From Rhodoferax sp. TH121 (GTDB lineage Bacteria > Pseudomonadota > Gammaproteobacteria > Burkholderiales > Burkholderiaceae_C), in assembly GCF_002251855.1 (NCBI RefSeq), contig NZ_NOXW01000021.1, positions 868,001 to 932,000 on the forward strand: a DNA stretch of 64,000 bases, in the 5' to 3' direction. The notes beneath the pieces are model-generated. The model saw nothing but the letters and a program-made list of their open reading frames with translations, ran no database searches and was not told where the DNA came from. The translations under genes were made by a program, and so were the position numbers. How positions within the stretch are numbered: position 1 is the first letter of the stretch; every line of letters starts with the position of its first letter. This document shows, one piece after another, positions 23,134 through 32,029 of the stretch.

Positions 23134-23196
23134 TTTAAGCCAAATTGGGGGCTAGACCCCGTAGATGCCGTGCGAGCAGCTCCTAAAAAAATAGCG
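23131..23196 (-). repeat. Dispersed palindromic repeat, copy abutting fabI stop
   Basis: Read on the minus strand it matches the family: CGCTATTTTTTTAGGAGCTG, then CTCGCACGGCATCTACGGGG, then TCTAGCCCC and a tail AATTTGGCTTAAATTA. The tail runs into the TAA stop of fabI, so the element begins exactly at the gene end. Its head also provides one arm of the downstream terminator hairpin. Confidence 0.75.
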
Positions 23197-23224
23197 CCAA
23201 TGCCACCGCATTCGCGCTATTTTT
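23187..23224. terminator. Bidirectional terminator between fabI and the decarboxylase gene
   Basis: The arms AAAAATAGCG (23187-23196) and CGCTATTTTT (23215-23224) enclose an 18-base loop between two convergent genes. T-runs follow the stem on both strands. The left arm is the head of a dispersed repeat. Confidence 0.65.
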
Positions 23225-23252
23225 GTTGGTATGCCCCAGTCGGGGCGTTCGC

Positions 23253-25523
23253 TCAAGCTTTGACGCAGTCGGCGTAATACCGCAGCTTGCCATCTTCGCC
23301 CACTTCGCTCACCAAGCCGTGTACATCGGTCTCAAAGCCAGGGCACTGCGCATTGAACTCGCGCGAGAACTTGAGGTAGTCCACCACTTTTTTGTTGAAC
23401 ACCTCGCCGGGCACCAGCAAGGGAATTCCGGGTGGGTATGGCGTGACCATGCCGACAGACACGCGCCCTTCCAGGTGGTCTATTTCCACACGTTCTGTTT
23501 TGCGCAAGGCAATGTGCGCGTAGGCATCGCTGGGCTTCATGGCAGGCACCAAGTCGCTCAGATACACCTCAGTCGTCAAGCGTGCGATGTCGAACTTGGC
23601 GTACAGCTGGTGGATGTGATGGCACAAGTCCGCCAGACCCATCTTCTCGTAGCGCGGGTACTTTTGCACAAACTCAGGCAACACGCGCCACATGGGTTGG
23701 TTTTTGGCGTAGTCGTCTTTGAACTGCTGCAACGCAGTCAACATGCTGTTCCAGCGGCCTTTGGTAATGCCGATGGTGAACATGATGAAGAAGCTGTACA
23801 GGCCCGTCTTCTCCACCACCACGCCGTGCTCCGCCAGGAACTTGGTCACGATGGAAGCCGGAATACCAGTTTTGGCGAACTTGCCGTTGAGGTCCAAACC
23901 GGGCGTCACGATGGTGGACTTGATCGGGTCCAGCATGTTGAAGCCGTTGGCCAGCTTGCCGAAGCCGTGCCAGTTGGCCTTGGCCGTCTTGGATTCACCC
24001 TTGATGATCCAATCTGCCGCCTTGCCAATGCCCTCCTCGGCCAGCTTGTCCGGTCCCCAGACCTTGAACCACCAGTCATCGCCATACTCTTCGTCCACCT
24101 TGCGCATGGCGCGGCGGAAGTCCAGCGCTTCGGCGATGCTTTCTTCCACCAGTGCAGTGCCGCCAGGCGGCTCCATCATGGCGGCAGCCACGTCGCAGCT
24201 GGCAATGATGCTGTACTGCGGGCTGGTGCTGGTGTGCATCAGGTAGGCCTCGTTAAACAAGTGCTTGTCCAGCTTCACGGTCTGGGAGTCCTGTACCAGC
24301 ACATGGCTGGCCTGGCTGATACCGGCCAGCAGCTTGTGGATGGACTGGGTGCTGTAGACCACCGCTTCCTTGGGGCGTGCGCGGTTCTTGCCCATGGCAT
24401 GGTAGGTGCCATAGAACGGGTGAAACGCAGCGTGTGGCAGCCAGGCTTCGTCAAAGTGGATGTTTTCCACGTAGCCATCGAGCATGCTTTTGATAGTTTC
24501 GGTGTTGTAGAGCACTCCGTCGTAGGTGGATTGCGTCAGCGTCAGGATGCGCGGCTTGACCTTCTTCGCGTCCACGCCCTTGAGCAAGGGGTTGGTCTTG
24601 ATCTTGGCCTGAATAGTCGCCGGCTCAAACTCGCTTTGCGGGATCGGGCCAATGATGCCGAAGTGGTTGCGCGTGGGCTTCAGGAACACGGGAATCGCCC
24701 CGGTCATGATGATCGCGTGCAGATTGGACTTGTGGCAGTTGCGATCCACGATCACGATGTCACCGGGCGCCACGGTGTGGTGCCACACCATCTTGTTGGA
24801 AGTGGAGGTGCCATTGGTCACAAAGAAGCAGTGATCCGCATTGAAAATCCGCGCCGCATTGCGCTCGGAGGCACCGATGGCTCCGTTGTGGTCCAGCAGC
24901 TGACCCAGCTCTTCCACCGCATTGCACACGTCGGCGCGCAGCATGTTTTCACCATAAAACTGGTGGTACATCTGACCTACCGGGCTCTTCAAGAAGGCCA
25001 CGCCACCGGAGTGCCCCGGGCAGTGCCAGCTGTAGGAACCGTCTTCGGCGTAATCCAGCAGCGCCTTGAAGAATGGCGGCTGCACGCCCTCCAGATAGCC
25101 CTTGGCCTCGCGGATGATGTGGCGCGCCACGAACTCGGGCGTGTCTTCAAACATGTGGATGAAGCCATGCAGCTCGCGCAGGATATCGTTGGGGATGTGG
25201 CGGCTGGTCTTGGTCTCGCCATACACATAGATAGGCACGTCCAGGTTCTTGCGGCGCACTTCTTCAATGAAGTGGCGCAGGTTTAGCACCGCAGGGTCCA
25301 GATCCGGACCGGGGGTGAACTCTTCATCGTCAATCGACAAAATGAAAGCACTGGCGCGGCTTTGTTGCTGGGCGAACTGGCTCAAATCGCCATAGCTGGT
25401 GACGCCCAGAACTTCGAACCCTTCCGACTCGATAGCCTGTGCCAGGGCACGAATGCCCAAGCCCGACGTGTTTTCCGAACGGAAATCTTCGTCAATGATG
25501 ATGATGGGAAAGCGAAACTTCAT
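23253..25523 (-). CDS. Orn/Lys/Arg decarboxylase family protein (arginine or lysine decarboxylase)
   Basis: A PLP-dependent fold-type I decarboxylase of 756 residues, about the length of biodegradative arginine decarboxylase AdiA (755). The N-terminal wing domain resembles a receiver fold (MKFRFPIIIIDEDFRSEN). The PLP-binding lysine lies in YSTQSIHKLLAG (about residue 397), preceded by NIHFDEAWLPHAAFHPFYG. The C-terminal domain includes GRVSVGMVTPYPPGIPLLVPGE in short blocks typical of the family. The substrate cannot be fixed by sight. Its role is either acid resistance or polyamine/cadaverine formation (inference). It is convergent with fabI. Confidence 0.92.
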   Translation of the reverse strand: MKFRFPIIIIDEDFRSENTSGLGIRALAQAIESEGFEVLGVTSYGDLSQFAQQQSRASAFILSIDDEEFTPGPDLDPAVLNLRHFIEEVRRKNLDVPIYVYGETKTSRHIPNDILRELHGFIHMFEDTPEFVARHIIREAKGYLEGVQPPFFKALLDYAEDGSYSWHCPGHSGGVAFLKSPVGQMYHQFYGENMLRADVCNAVEELGQLLDHNGAIGASERNAARIFNADHCFFVTNGTSTSNKMVWHHTVAPGDIVIVDRNCHKSNLHAIIMTGAIPVFLKPTRNHFGIIGPIPQSEFEPATIQAKIKTNPLLKGVDAKKVKPRILTLTQSTYDGVLYNTETIKSMLDGYVENIHFDEAWLPHAAFHPFYGTYHAMGKNRARPKEAVVYSTQSIHKLLAGISQASHVLVQDSQTVKLDKHLFNEAYLMHTSTSPQYSIIASCDVAAAMMEPPGGTALVEESIAEALDFRRAMRKVDEEYGDDWWFKVWGPDKLAEEGIGKAADWIIKGESKTAKANWHGFGKLANGFNMLDPIKSTIVTPGLDLNGKFAKTGIPASIVTKFLAEHGVVVEKTGLYSFFIMFTIGITKGRWNSMLTALQQFKDDYAKNQPMWRVLPEFVQKYPRYEKMGLADLCHHIHQLYAKFDIARLTTEVYLSDLVPAMKPSDAYAHIALRKTERVEIDHLEGRVSVGMVTPYPPGIPLLVPGEVFNKKVVDYLKFSREFNAQCPGFETDVHGLVSEVGEDGKLRYYADCVKA

Positions 25524-25655
25524 CGAAAGGCTCCAACGACGGGCTAAAAAACGAAAAACAGGCGCGAAGTGTAAGGACTTCTGGCGACAACGTTATGGCG
25601 GGGTCATGCATTTGGCCCACAATGTGGCGTCATCAACACAAAGGAGGCTTCCCCC

Positions 25656-26081
25656 ATGTCGCAACCCACCCTCTGGTGGTTGATCACCGGTGCCATCGTG
25701 GCCGCGGAACTTCTGACCGGTACTTTTTACTTGCTGATGCTGGGTCTGGGCGCAGTCGCTGCTGCGTTGGCCGCGCACCTAGGGGCCAGCCTGACCCTCC
25801 AGATGGTGCTGGCTTCTGCCGTGGGCGGTGGTGCGGTCGTGCTTTGGCACCTCAAGCGGGCGGCAAGCCGCACTGAACCGCCGGCCCAGGCCAATCCCAA
25901 CGTCAACTTGGACATTGGCGAAACCGTGCAGGTGAGTAGCTGGAATGCCGATGGGACGGCTAGCGTGCACTACCGCGGCGCGCAATGGACTGCCATGCAC
26001 CGCGCAGGAATCAATCCGTCTCCCGGCCCACACCGGGTGGCAGAAATGGTTGGAAACCGCCTTTTGGTCGACAAAGCTTGA
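25656..26081 (+). CDS. NfeD-family membrane protein
   Basis: A 141-residue inner membrane protein. Two or three hydrophobic helices (about 5-65, starting LWWLITGAIVAAELLTGTFY) are followed by a soluble OB-fold NfeD C-terminal domain (LDIGETVQVSSWNADGTASVHYRGAQWTAMH in pieces) typical of short NfeD1b proteins. A strong ribosome-binding site AAGGAGG lies 8 bases before ATG. It is 13 bases ahead of the SPFH gene. The pair NfeD-SPFH is a conserved partnership in membrane microdomain organisation or quality control. Confidence 0.9.
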   Translation: MSQPTLWWLITGAIVAAELLTGTFYLLMLGLGAVAAALAAHLGASLTLQMVLASAVGGGAVVLWHLKRAASRTEPPAQANPNVNLDIGETVQVSSWNADGTASVHYRGAQWTAMHRAGINPSPGPHRVAEMVGNRLLVDKA

Positions 26082-26094
26082 ACAGGAAAACCTT

Positions 26095-27003
26095 ATGGAA
26101 ATCGCAATTATTCTTTTGGTCATTGCCGTCATCTTCATCACCCGCTCAGTCAAAGTCGTGCCCCAGCAGCACGCGTGGGTGATTGAGCGCCTAGGCAAAT
26201 ACCACGGCACCCTGACCCCAGGTCTGAATTTTTTGGTGCCCTTCATTGACCGCGTGGCCTACAAACACGTGCTCAAGGAAATCCCGCTGGATATCCCCAG
26301 CCAGGTTTGCATCACCAAAGACAATACCCAGCTGCAGGTCGACGGCATCCTGTATTTCCAGGTGACTGATGCGATGCGGGCAAGCTACGGCTCCAGCAAC
26401 TACATCATGGCCATCTCCCAGCTGGCCCAGACGTCGTTGCGCTCGGTTATCGGCAAACTGGAGCTGGACAAAACCTTCGAGGAGCGCGACATCATCAACG
26501 CCCAGGTCGTTGCGGCCATCGATGAAGCTGCGTTGAACTGGGGGGTGAAGGTGCTGCGTTACGAAATCAAAGACTTGACGCCTCCTAAAGAAATCCTGCA
26601 CGCCATGCAAGCCCAGATCACCGCTGAGCGGGAAAAGCGTGCGCTGATCGCCGCCTCCGAGGGCCGCCGCCAAGAGCAGATCAACATCGCTACGGGCGAG
26701 CGCGAAGCCTTTATTGCCCGCTCCGAAGGTGAGAAACAGGCTGCCATCAACAGTGCACAAGGTGAGGCTGCCTCGATCACTGCAGTCGCCGAGGCCACAG
26801 CCAATGCCATTGAGAGAATCGCAGCAGCCATCCGCCAACCTGGTGGTGAACAAGCCGTCCAATTGAAAGTGGCAGAGCGCGCTGTCGACGCCTATGGCAA
26901 AGTGGCCGCGGATGCCACCACCACCCTGATCATCCCCGGCAACATGAGCGAGGTGTCCGGGCTGATCGCCACCGCCATGAAGATGGTGCAATCCAGCAAA
27001 TAA
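26095..27003 (+). CDS. SPFH/Band 7 domain protein (QmcA/stomatin-like)
   Basis: A 302-residue membrane protein with one N-terminal helix (MEIAIILLVIAVIFITRS), then a Band 7 domain (VVPQQHAWVIERLGKYHGTL; YFQVTDAMRASYGSSNYI). A long Ala/Glu-rich coiled segment (AEREKRALIAASEGRRQEQI) and a stomatin-like C-terminus (IIPGNMSEVSGLIATAMKM) follow. Start 26095 is chosen over the upstream open frame because it matches the family and follows CAGGAAAA. It is probably co-transcribed with the preceding nfeD-like gene; these proteins oligomerise at membrane microdomains. Confidence 0.93.
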   Translation: MEIAIILLVIAVIFITRSVKVVPQQHAWVIERLGKYHGTLTPGLNFLVPFIDRVAYKHVLKEIPLDIPSQVCITKDNTQLQVDGILYFQVTDAMRASYGSSNYIMAISQLAQTSLRSVIGKLELDKTFEERDIINAQVVAAIDEAALNWGVKVLRYEIKDLTPPKEILHAMQAQITAEREKRALIAASEGRRQEQINIATGEREAFIARSEGEKQAAINSAQGEAASITAVAEATANAIERIAAAIRQPGGEQAVQLKVAERAVDAYGKVAADATTTLIIPGNMSEVSGLIATAMKMVQSSK

Positions 27004-27021
27004 GCTGGAAATACGGGCAAC

Positions 27022-27053
27022 AAAAAAGCCCGTAGTGCGCTGCACTACGGGCT
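27022..27053. terminator. Hairpin terminator shared by SPFH gene and tRNA-Ser
   Basis: A perfect 12-bp stem (AGCCCGTAGTGC, 27027-27038; GCACTACGGGCT, 27042-27053) with a three-base loop. On the minus strand it is followed by six T, ending the tRNA-Ser transcript. On the plus strand it lies 23 bases after the SPFH stop and has only ATCTGTTTT after it. Confidence 0.8.
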
Positions 27054-27063
27054 ATCTGTTTTC

Positions 27064-27153
27064 TGGCGGAGCAGGCGGGATTCGAACCCGCGGTGGGTTT
27101 TACCCCACGCACGCTTTCCAGGCGTGTGACTTAAACCGCTCATCCACCGCTCC
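27064..27153 (-). tRNA. tRNA-Ser (anticodon GGA)
   Basis: A 90-base class II tRNA including an encoded CCA (27064-27066). The acceptor stem GGAGCGG pairs with CTGCTCC (one G-U). The D-loop has the form TGGATGAGCGGTTTAAG, the anticodon loop CTGGAAA gives GGA (27117-27119), and a long variable arm GTGGGGTAAAACCCAC follows. The T-arm is GCGGGTTCGAATCCCGC. It reads UCC/UCU serine codons. Confidence 0.97.
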
Positions 27154-27238
27154 AGAGCCTCGTATTCTAGCCTGTCTTTCGGCCTGATTTGGACCGATGG
27201 CTGCAAACTGCACAAAAAACCTTGATCCGAGGTCTCAC

Positions 27239-27532
27239 TCAGCGCGTTGGCGGTACCGGCATTTCGGCCACAGCGCCTTCAACTGCCGCACGCACCATCT
27301 GCTCCAGGTCGTGCTGAATGCGCGGCGATAGCGCACGCAACTGCTCCTGTACCAAGTCAGCAACCAGTTCACGGAGCTGATTCTCGATATGAGGTGCGAC
27401 AGCCTGCATGACCTTGGCCACCATGGCATCGGTATCGATGGATGGTTGAGGCGGCGGTTCTGGTGGCTGGGGCGGCTGAACCACCTCTGTGAGCGTCGGC
27501 AAGAACCGCGGGGTGGGCTTGGAGGTGCGCAT
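27239..27532 (-). CDS. Small protein of unknown function downstream of holC
   Basis: 97 residues; I do not recognise a named family with certainty. Residues 15-32 are proline/glutamine-rich (VVQPPQPPEPPPQPS). Residues 33-90 look like one or two amphipathic helices with many Val/Leu/Gln/Glu (VMQAVAPHIENQLRELVADL), suggesting a coiled-coil or protein-binding helix. Its ATG overlaps the holC stop by one base (TAATG), so it is translationally coupled to holC. There is no signal peptide or membrane helix. Coupling makes it a real gene despite its short length. Confidence 0.75.
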   Translation of the reverse strand: MRTSKPTPRFLPTLTEVVQPPQPPEPPPQPSIDTDAMVAKVMQAVAPHIENQLRELVADLVQEQLRALSPRIQHDLEQMVRAAVEGAVAEMPVPPTR

Positions 27533-27963
27533 TACGCGGCTCCTTTGAGATTCAGGTCGTGCTTTTGAATGGCAATACCTTGCTGGGCATAGTGCTTCCA
27601 GCGTGCCCGGGCTGCCATGCGGTCCTCTTCGTCATGGCTCACCACTTCAATCACCCTGTCAAAGCGGTCAAAACCATCCGGCACGGCGTCGGACAAATTC
27701 AACAGCACGCGGTCCGAAGACCAGTCCGCGCGCAACGCCGTGACTAACACCACAGGACTGCGTGATGCCAACGGATCTCCATCCACGCAGTGCGCCAAAA
27801 ACTCGGTGGGTGACTGTGCCCACAAATGGGAATCCAGGCGCCGCACCAGTTCGTGCGACCCCAGTACCACCAAACGTGCACCGCGCCCGACAGCCTTACG
27901 CAACAAGCGCCCGGCGTATTCCAGCTTATTGGGTGCGCCGAAATGGAAGGCCACTTCCGTCAC
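27532..27963 (-). CDS. holC: DNA polymerase III chi subunit
   Basis: HolC links the clamp loader to SSB. The 143-residue protein has the chi fold with N-terminal TEVAFHFGAPNKLEYAGRLLRKA, then VVLGSHELVRRLDSHLWAQSPTEFLAHC and the DRFDRVIEVVSHDEEDRMAARARWKHY block near the end. The ATG overlaps the pepA stop as ATGA. The pepA-holC order is conserved in proteobacteria. Confidence 0.93.
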   Translation of the reverse strand: MTEVAFHFGAPNKLEYAGRLLRKAVGRGARLVVLGSHELVRRLDSHLWAQSPTEFLAHCVDGDPLASRSPVVLVTALRADWSSDRVLLNLSDAVPDGFDRFDRVIEVVSHDEEDRMAARARWKHYAQQGIAIQKHDLNLKGAA

Positions 27964-29405
27964 TTGTTCTCTGCCCGGGCCATCAAAAATTCAACCAGCA
28001 GACCGACAGGGCGCCCCGTAGCACCCTTGGCCGCACCGCTTTTCCATGCTGTGCCTGCGATATCCAGGTGTGCCCAGGGGAATTGGCTGGTAAAACGCTG
28101 CAAGAACTTGGCGGCCGTGATCGCGCCGCCCATGCGCCCCGCCACATTGGCAACATCCGCAAAGTTGGTTTTTAGGCCTTCGGCGTAATCATCGTCCAGA
28201 GGCATGCGCCAAGCCAGGTCGCCACTGCGCTCACCAGCCGAGAACAACGCATCCCCAAGGGCGTCGTCGCTGGCAAACAAGCCACTACGCACACTGCCCA
28301 AAGCCACCACACAGGCACCGGTCAGTGTGGCAATGTCTACCACAGCGGTGGGCTTGAAGCGCTCGGCATAACTCAGCGCATCACACAGCACCAGCCGCCC
28401 TTCAGCGTCCGTATTCAGAATCTCTATGGTCTGCCCGCTCATGCTGGTTACTACATCGCCGGGTTTGACAGCACGGCCATTGATCAGGTTTTCGCACGCA
28501 GGAATCAAGCCCACCACATTGAGGCTTGGCTTGAGCTCTGCCAGAGCCCTAAACACCCCCAGCACGCTGGCGGCACCTGACATGTCGAACTTCATTTCAT
28601 CCATCTCGGCTGCAGGTTTGATCGAAATGCCGCCACTGTCGAAGGTAATACCCTTGCCGACCAACACCGTTGGCGCTTTGGTCTTGGCGGCGCCGTCATA
28701 ACGCAAGACGATGAATCGCAAGGGTTCGTCCGAGCCCTGGGCCACGGCCATAAATGAGCCCATGCCCAGCTTGGCGACTTCCTTCGGGCCCAGCACTTCA
28801 CAAGACACCTTGGGCAACTTAGCCAAAGCCTGGGCCGCCTGCCCCAACAGCGTCGGCGTGGCATGGTTGGCGGGACGGTTGGCCCATTCCTTGGCCAACT
28901 CCATACCCAAGATGGTGGCGGTGGCGCGCGTAAAGCTGGCAGACACCTCAGCGGCGTTGCTGGCAGCGACCAGGCACTTCTGCAGGGTGCGTGGTTCAGG
29001 TTTGCTCTTGGCGTGCGTGTAGCTGTAGGTCACATCGGCCACGGCCACCACGGCCGCGCGTACTGCATCTTCCTGGGCAGCAGCAGCGAACCCGAGCACC
29101 AGTTTTTTGCCCAAGGACGCCTTGACCGCCCCCACGGCGGACATCACCGCAGCCCGAACCTGCTTGGCCTTGCCCTCTCCAATACCCACCAACACCAGAC
29201 GCGGGGTGTTGGCCTGTGGCGCGCGGTACAGCGACACTAGCTGCCCGGGCTTGGTGCCCAGATCACCCGCCTTCACGGCTTGGGCCACCAACAGGGACAG
29301 CTCGTCCTTGCCGGGCTTGAAATCCTGCTGCACCAGCAGCACCAGGACATCACATTTTTCGTTGGCAAGGCCCACCAGGGTCAAAGGCTTGAGTTCAAAG
29401 TTCAT
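27960..29405 (-). CDS. pepA: Leucyl aminopeptidase (M17 family)
   Basis: A cytosolic metallo-aminopeptidase that trims N-terminal residues; some PepA proteins also bind DNA. In the C-terminal catalytic domain of this 481-residue chain, VGKGITFDSGGISIKPAAEM supplies the metal/active-site Lys and Asp, and NTDAEGRLVLCDAL (about 332) is the M17 signature. GAITAAKFLQRF and WAHLDIAGTAW follow. Its start is only 23 bases from the divergent lptF start, so each promoter must sit inside the other gene's 5' part. Confidence 0.97.
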   Translation of the reverse strand: MNFELKPLTLVGLANEKCDVLVLLVQQDFKPGKDELSLLVAQAVKAGDLGTKPGQLVSLYRAPQANTPRLVLVGIGEGKAKQVRAAVMSAVGAVKASLGKKLVLGFAAAAQEDAVRAAVVAVADVTYSYTHAKSKPEPRTLQKCLVAASNAAEVSASFTRATATILGMELAKEWANRPANHATPTLLGQAAQALAKLPKVSCEVLGPKEVAKLGMGSFMAVAQGSDEPLRFIVLRYDGAAKTKAPTVLVGKGITFDSGGISIKPAAEMDEMKFDMSGAASVLGVFRALAELKPSLNVVGLIPACENLINGRAVKPGDVVTSMSGQTIEILNTDAEGRLVLCDALSYAERFKPTAVVDIATLTGACVVALGSVRSGLFASDDALGDALFSAGERSGDLAWRMPLDDDYAEGLKTNFADVANVAGRMGGAITAAKFLQRFTSQFPWAHLDIAGTAWKSGAAKGATGRPVGLLVEFLMARAENK

Positions 29406-29428
29406 AATTCGTGCTTTCTTTCACCGCC

Positions 29429-30535
29429 ATGTTATTCCATTCCTCCATCCGCAAAGAGTTGGCCCGCAGTTTCGGTGCCACCTTGGTGGTGCTGGTCACC
29501 GTGGTCATGACCATGACCCTGATCCGCACGCTGGGTGAGGCCTCGCGCGGCACGTTCAACCCCGCCGACGTGATGATCATCATGGGTTACACGGTGCTTT
29601 CCGACATGCCCACCATCTTGTCCATGAGTCTTTTTATTGCGGTGCTCAGCGTACTGACACGCATGTACCAAGACAGCGAGATGGTCATCTGGTTTGGCAG
29701 CGGCCGCGGCTTGGCGTCTTTGCTCAAGCCGCTGCTCCGGTTTGCCTGGCCCATTCTTGTGCTGATTCTGGCCTTGGCATTCCTGATTCTGCCTTGGGCT
29801 TTTGGCCGCATTGAAGACCTGCGCTACAAGTACGACAAGCGCGGCGACATTGCCCGCATCGAACCTGGCCAGTTCCAGGAATCGGCCAATGGCGACCGCG
29901 TCTTTTTCATTGAAAAAGACGCGCGCGGCCAGCAGACCGGCAACAACGTCTTCATTGCCACCCAGGAACAGGGCAAAGAGACCATCACCTCGGCACGGAC
30001 TGGCCGGGTCGAAGTGATCGGGGACGACAAATTTTTGGTGCTGGACCATGGCCAGCGCTTGGAACGCACTCCCGGCAAGGCCGACATGACCGTCAGCGTG
30101 TTTGAACGCTATGGCGCGCGCGTGGGCGCGGACGACCAATCCACCCGCGACTACGCACCCACCCACGCCAAGACTACGCTGGAACTGCTGCAAAGCCCCA
30201 CGCCCCCGCATCTGGCCGAGCTGGCCTGGCGCGTCGGGCTCACCTTTGCAGCCATTAACTTTATCGTCATTGGCCTGGCCTCTGCCGGGGTCAACCCACG
30301 CGCCGGGCGCGCGGGCAACCTGGGTTTTGCCTTCCTCACCTTCGTGGTGTACTTCAACCTGCTGGTGCTGGGGAAAAGCTGGATTCAGTCCGGGCAAGTC
30401 GGATTTGGCGTGTTTTTGCTGGCCTTGCATGGCGGGGCCCTGGTACTGGGCTTGCTCTGGCTGACCAAACGCCACACCAACTGGACACCCCGCTTGCGCC
30501 GACGCCGCACCACAGCACCCGAGGTCCGCCCATGA
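29429..30535 (+). CDS. lptF: LPS export ABC transporter permease LptF
   Basis: A membrane subunit of the LptB2FGC complex that extracts lipopolysaccharide from the inner membrane. The 368-residue protein has three N-terminal membrane helices, a periplasmic beta-jellyroll (about 130-265; PGQFQESANGDRVFFIEKDA) and three C-terminal helices. The start at 29429 (MLFHSSIRKELARSFG) matches LptF; an in-frame codon 18 bases earlier lies in the divergent gap. It overlaps lptG by 4 bases. Confidence 0.95.
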   Translation: MLFHSSIRKELARSFGATLVVLVTVVMTMTLIRTLGEASRGTFNPADVMIIMGYTVLSDMPTILSMSLFIAVLSVLTRMYQDSEMVIWFGSGRGLASLLKPLLRFAWPILVLILALAFLILPWAFGRIEDLRYKYDKRGDIARIEPGQFQESANGDRVFFIEKDARGQQTGNNVFIATQEQGKETITSARTGRVEVIGDDKFLVLDHGQRLERTPGKADMTVSVFERYGARVGADDQSTRDYAPTHAKTTLELLQSPTPPHLAELAWRVGLTFAAINFIVIGLASAGVNPRAGRAGNLGFAFLTFVVYFNLLVLGKSWIQSGQVGFGVFLLALHGGALVLGLLWLTKRHTNWTPRLRRRRTTAPEVRP

Positions 30536-31638
30536 AAACCCTGCGGCGTTTGTTGTACGGCGAGGTCATCGTCGCTGTATCCCTGGTCACGCTGGGCTTC
30601 ATTGCCCTGTTCTTTTTCTTTGATGTGGTGGAAGAGCTGCAGGCGGTGGGCAAGATCAAAGCTGTGGGTTACCAGATCCCCCAGGCCCTGATTTATGTGG
30701 CGTTGATGATTCCCAGCCATGTGTACGAACTATTTCCCATCACGGTCTTGATTGGCACCATTTTTGTGATGTCGCGCCTGGCGCGCAGCTCCGAGTTCAC
30801 CATTCTGCGCACAAGTGGCTTGGGGCCCTGGCGGGCCCTGCGCACCCTTATGGCGCTGGGTCTGGGTTTTGTGCTGTTCACCTTTGCCGTGGGTGACTAT
30901 GTCGCGCCTTTGGCCGACAAGACGGCACAATTGCTCAAATCGCGCTTCCAAGGCAGCATGTCGGTCGGCAAAACCGGCGCTTGGCTCAAGGAAAAACAAG
31001 CCTATGGCCACTACGCCGTCAATGTGGGCTCGCTGGCGCCAGACGCCAGCATGGAGGACGTGCGCATTTTCGAGTTCGACAACCAAGGTTACCTGGTCTC
31101 CCTGACGCAAGGCAAAACCGGGCAGTTTGGTGAAGATGAATCGTGGTTGTTGCAAAACGTGGAGCGAACCGAATTCAGCGCACCCGAAAGCGCGACGCCG
31201 CGCGCCGATCGCGCACAGTTCGATAGCTTTCGGTGGCCCACCAAGGTGAGTGCCGAAATGGTGTCAGCCGCCGTGTTGCGCCCCGAGCGCATGGGCACCA
31301 TCGATCTGTTCCAGTACATGCGCCACCTCAATGCCAACGGCCAGTCGGCACAAAAATACGAGATCCAGTTCTGGAAAAAAGTGTTCTACCCCATGAGCTG
31401 CCTGGTGATGGTGGTGCTGGCCCTGCCCTTTGCCTACCTGCATTTCCGCTCGGGCGGCATTGCCAGCTACACCTTTGGTGGCGTCATGGCCGGCATCAGC
31501 TTTGTACTTCTTAACAACGTGATGAATGACCTGGGTAATTTGCAAGGCTGGCAGCCCTGGTTCACGGCGGCCCTTCCAGGGCTGATTTATTCGGTGATAT
31601 CCCTCACTGCCTTCTCTTGGCTGGTACTGCGACGATGA
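30532..31638 (+). CDS. lptG: LPS export ABC transporter permease LptG
   Basis: The partner of LptF, 368 residues with the same 3+3 helix plan and a periplasmic jellyroll between. N-terminal MKTLRRLLYGEVIVAVSLVT, the loop ILRTSGLGPWRALRTL (coupling helix region) and the C-terminal helices VFYPMSCLVMVVLALPFAYL are typical. Its ATG overlaps the lptF stop and its stop overlaps the sirB start (ATGA in both cases). Confidence 0.95.
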   Translation: MKTLRRLLYGEVIVAVSLVTLGFIALFFFFDVVEELQAVGKIKAVGYQIPQALIYVALMIPSHVYELFPITVLIGTIFVMSRLARSSEFTILRTSGLGPWRALRTLMALGLGFVLFTFAVGDYVAPLADKTAQLLKSRFQGSMSVGKTGAWLKEKQAYGHYAVNVGSLAPDASMEDVRIFEFDNQGYLVSLTQGKTGQFGEDESWLLQNVERTEFSAPESATPRADRAQFDSFRWPTKVSAEMVSAAVLRPERMGTIDLFQYMRHLNANGQSAQKYEIQFWKKVFYPMSCLVMVVLALPFAYLHFRSGGIASYTFGGVMAGISFVLLNNVMNDLGNLQGWQPWFTAALPGLIYSVISLTAFSWLVLRR

Positions 31639-32012
31639 ACACACCCCACCCCACCGGTATTGTTCTCTTTGCCCACGGTTCGCGCGACCCGCTGTGGCAC
31701 CGACCGATTGAGGCGGTGGCCGCCCAGATCCGCCAATCCTCACCCGGCGCCTTGGTCGCTTGTGCCTACCTGGAGCTCAGCACTCCGGACCTGCCCGCTG
31801 CGGTCGCCGACTTGGTCGCCCAGGGCGCGCGGGCGGTGCGCATCATGCCCATGTTTTTGGGCGTGGGCCGCCATGCGCGCGAAGACCTGCCCGCTTTGGT
31901 GCACGACCTGCGCGTGCAGTACCACCTGATTCCCATCCTGCTGCAAGACGCCGTGGGCGAAGACCCGCGCATGGTGCGGTTGCTGGCGCAAATTGCCTTG
32001 GATAGCGTTTAG
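31635..32012 (+). CDS. CbiX/SirB-type sirohydrochlorin chelatase
   Basis: A 125-residue single-domain chelatase of the CbiX/SirB group. It has the N-terminal metal-binding histidine in VLFAHGSRDPLW and the central block MPMFLGVGRHAREDLPALV. Short members insert Fe2+ (SirB, siroheme) or Co2+ (CbiXS, cobalamin). Iron is more likely here because cysB follows 50 bases later and a siroheme enzyme (CysI) is in the window; this is inference. The ATG is fused to the lptG stop, an unusual partner for a chelatase. Confidence 0.85.
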   Translation: MNTPHPTGIVLFAHGSRDPLWHRPIEAVAAQIRQSSPGALVACAYLELSTPDLPAAVADLVAQGARAVRIMPMFLGVGRHAREDLPALVHDLRVQYHLIPILLQDAVGEDPRMVRLLAQIALDSV

Positions 32013-32029
32013 CGATAGATGTTTCGGTG

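Noticed and set aside
23223..25286. A 687-codon open frame on the + strand
   Set aside because: Antisense to the decarboxylase gene, which has a full family match; the frame lacks motifs and a ribosome-binding site.
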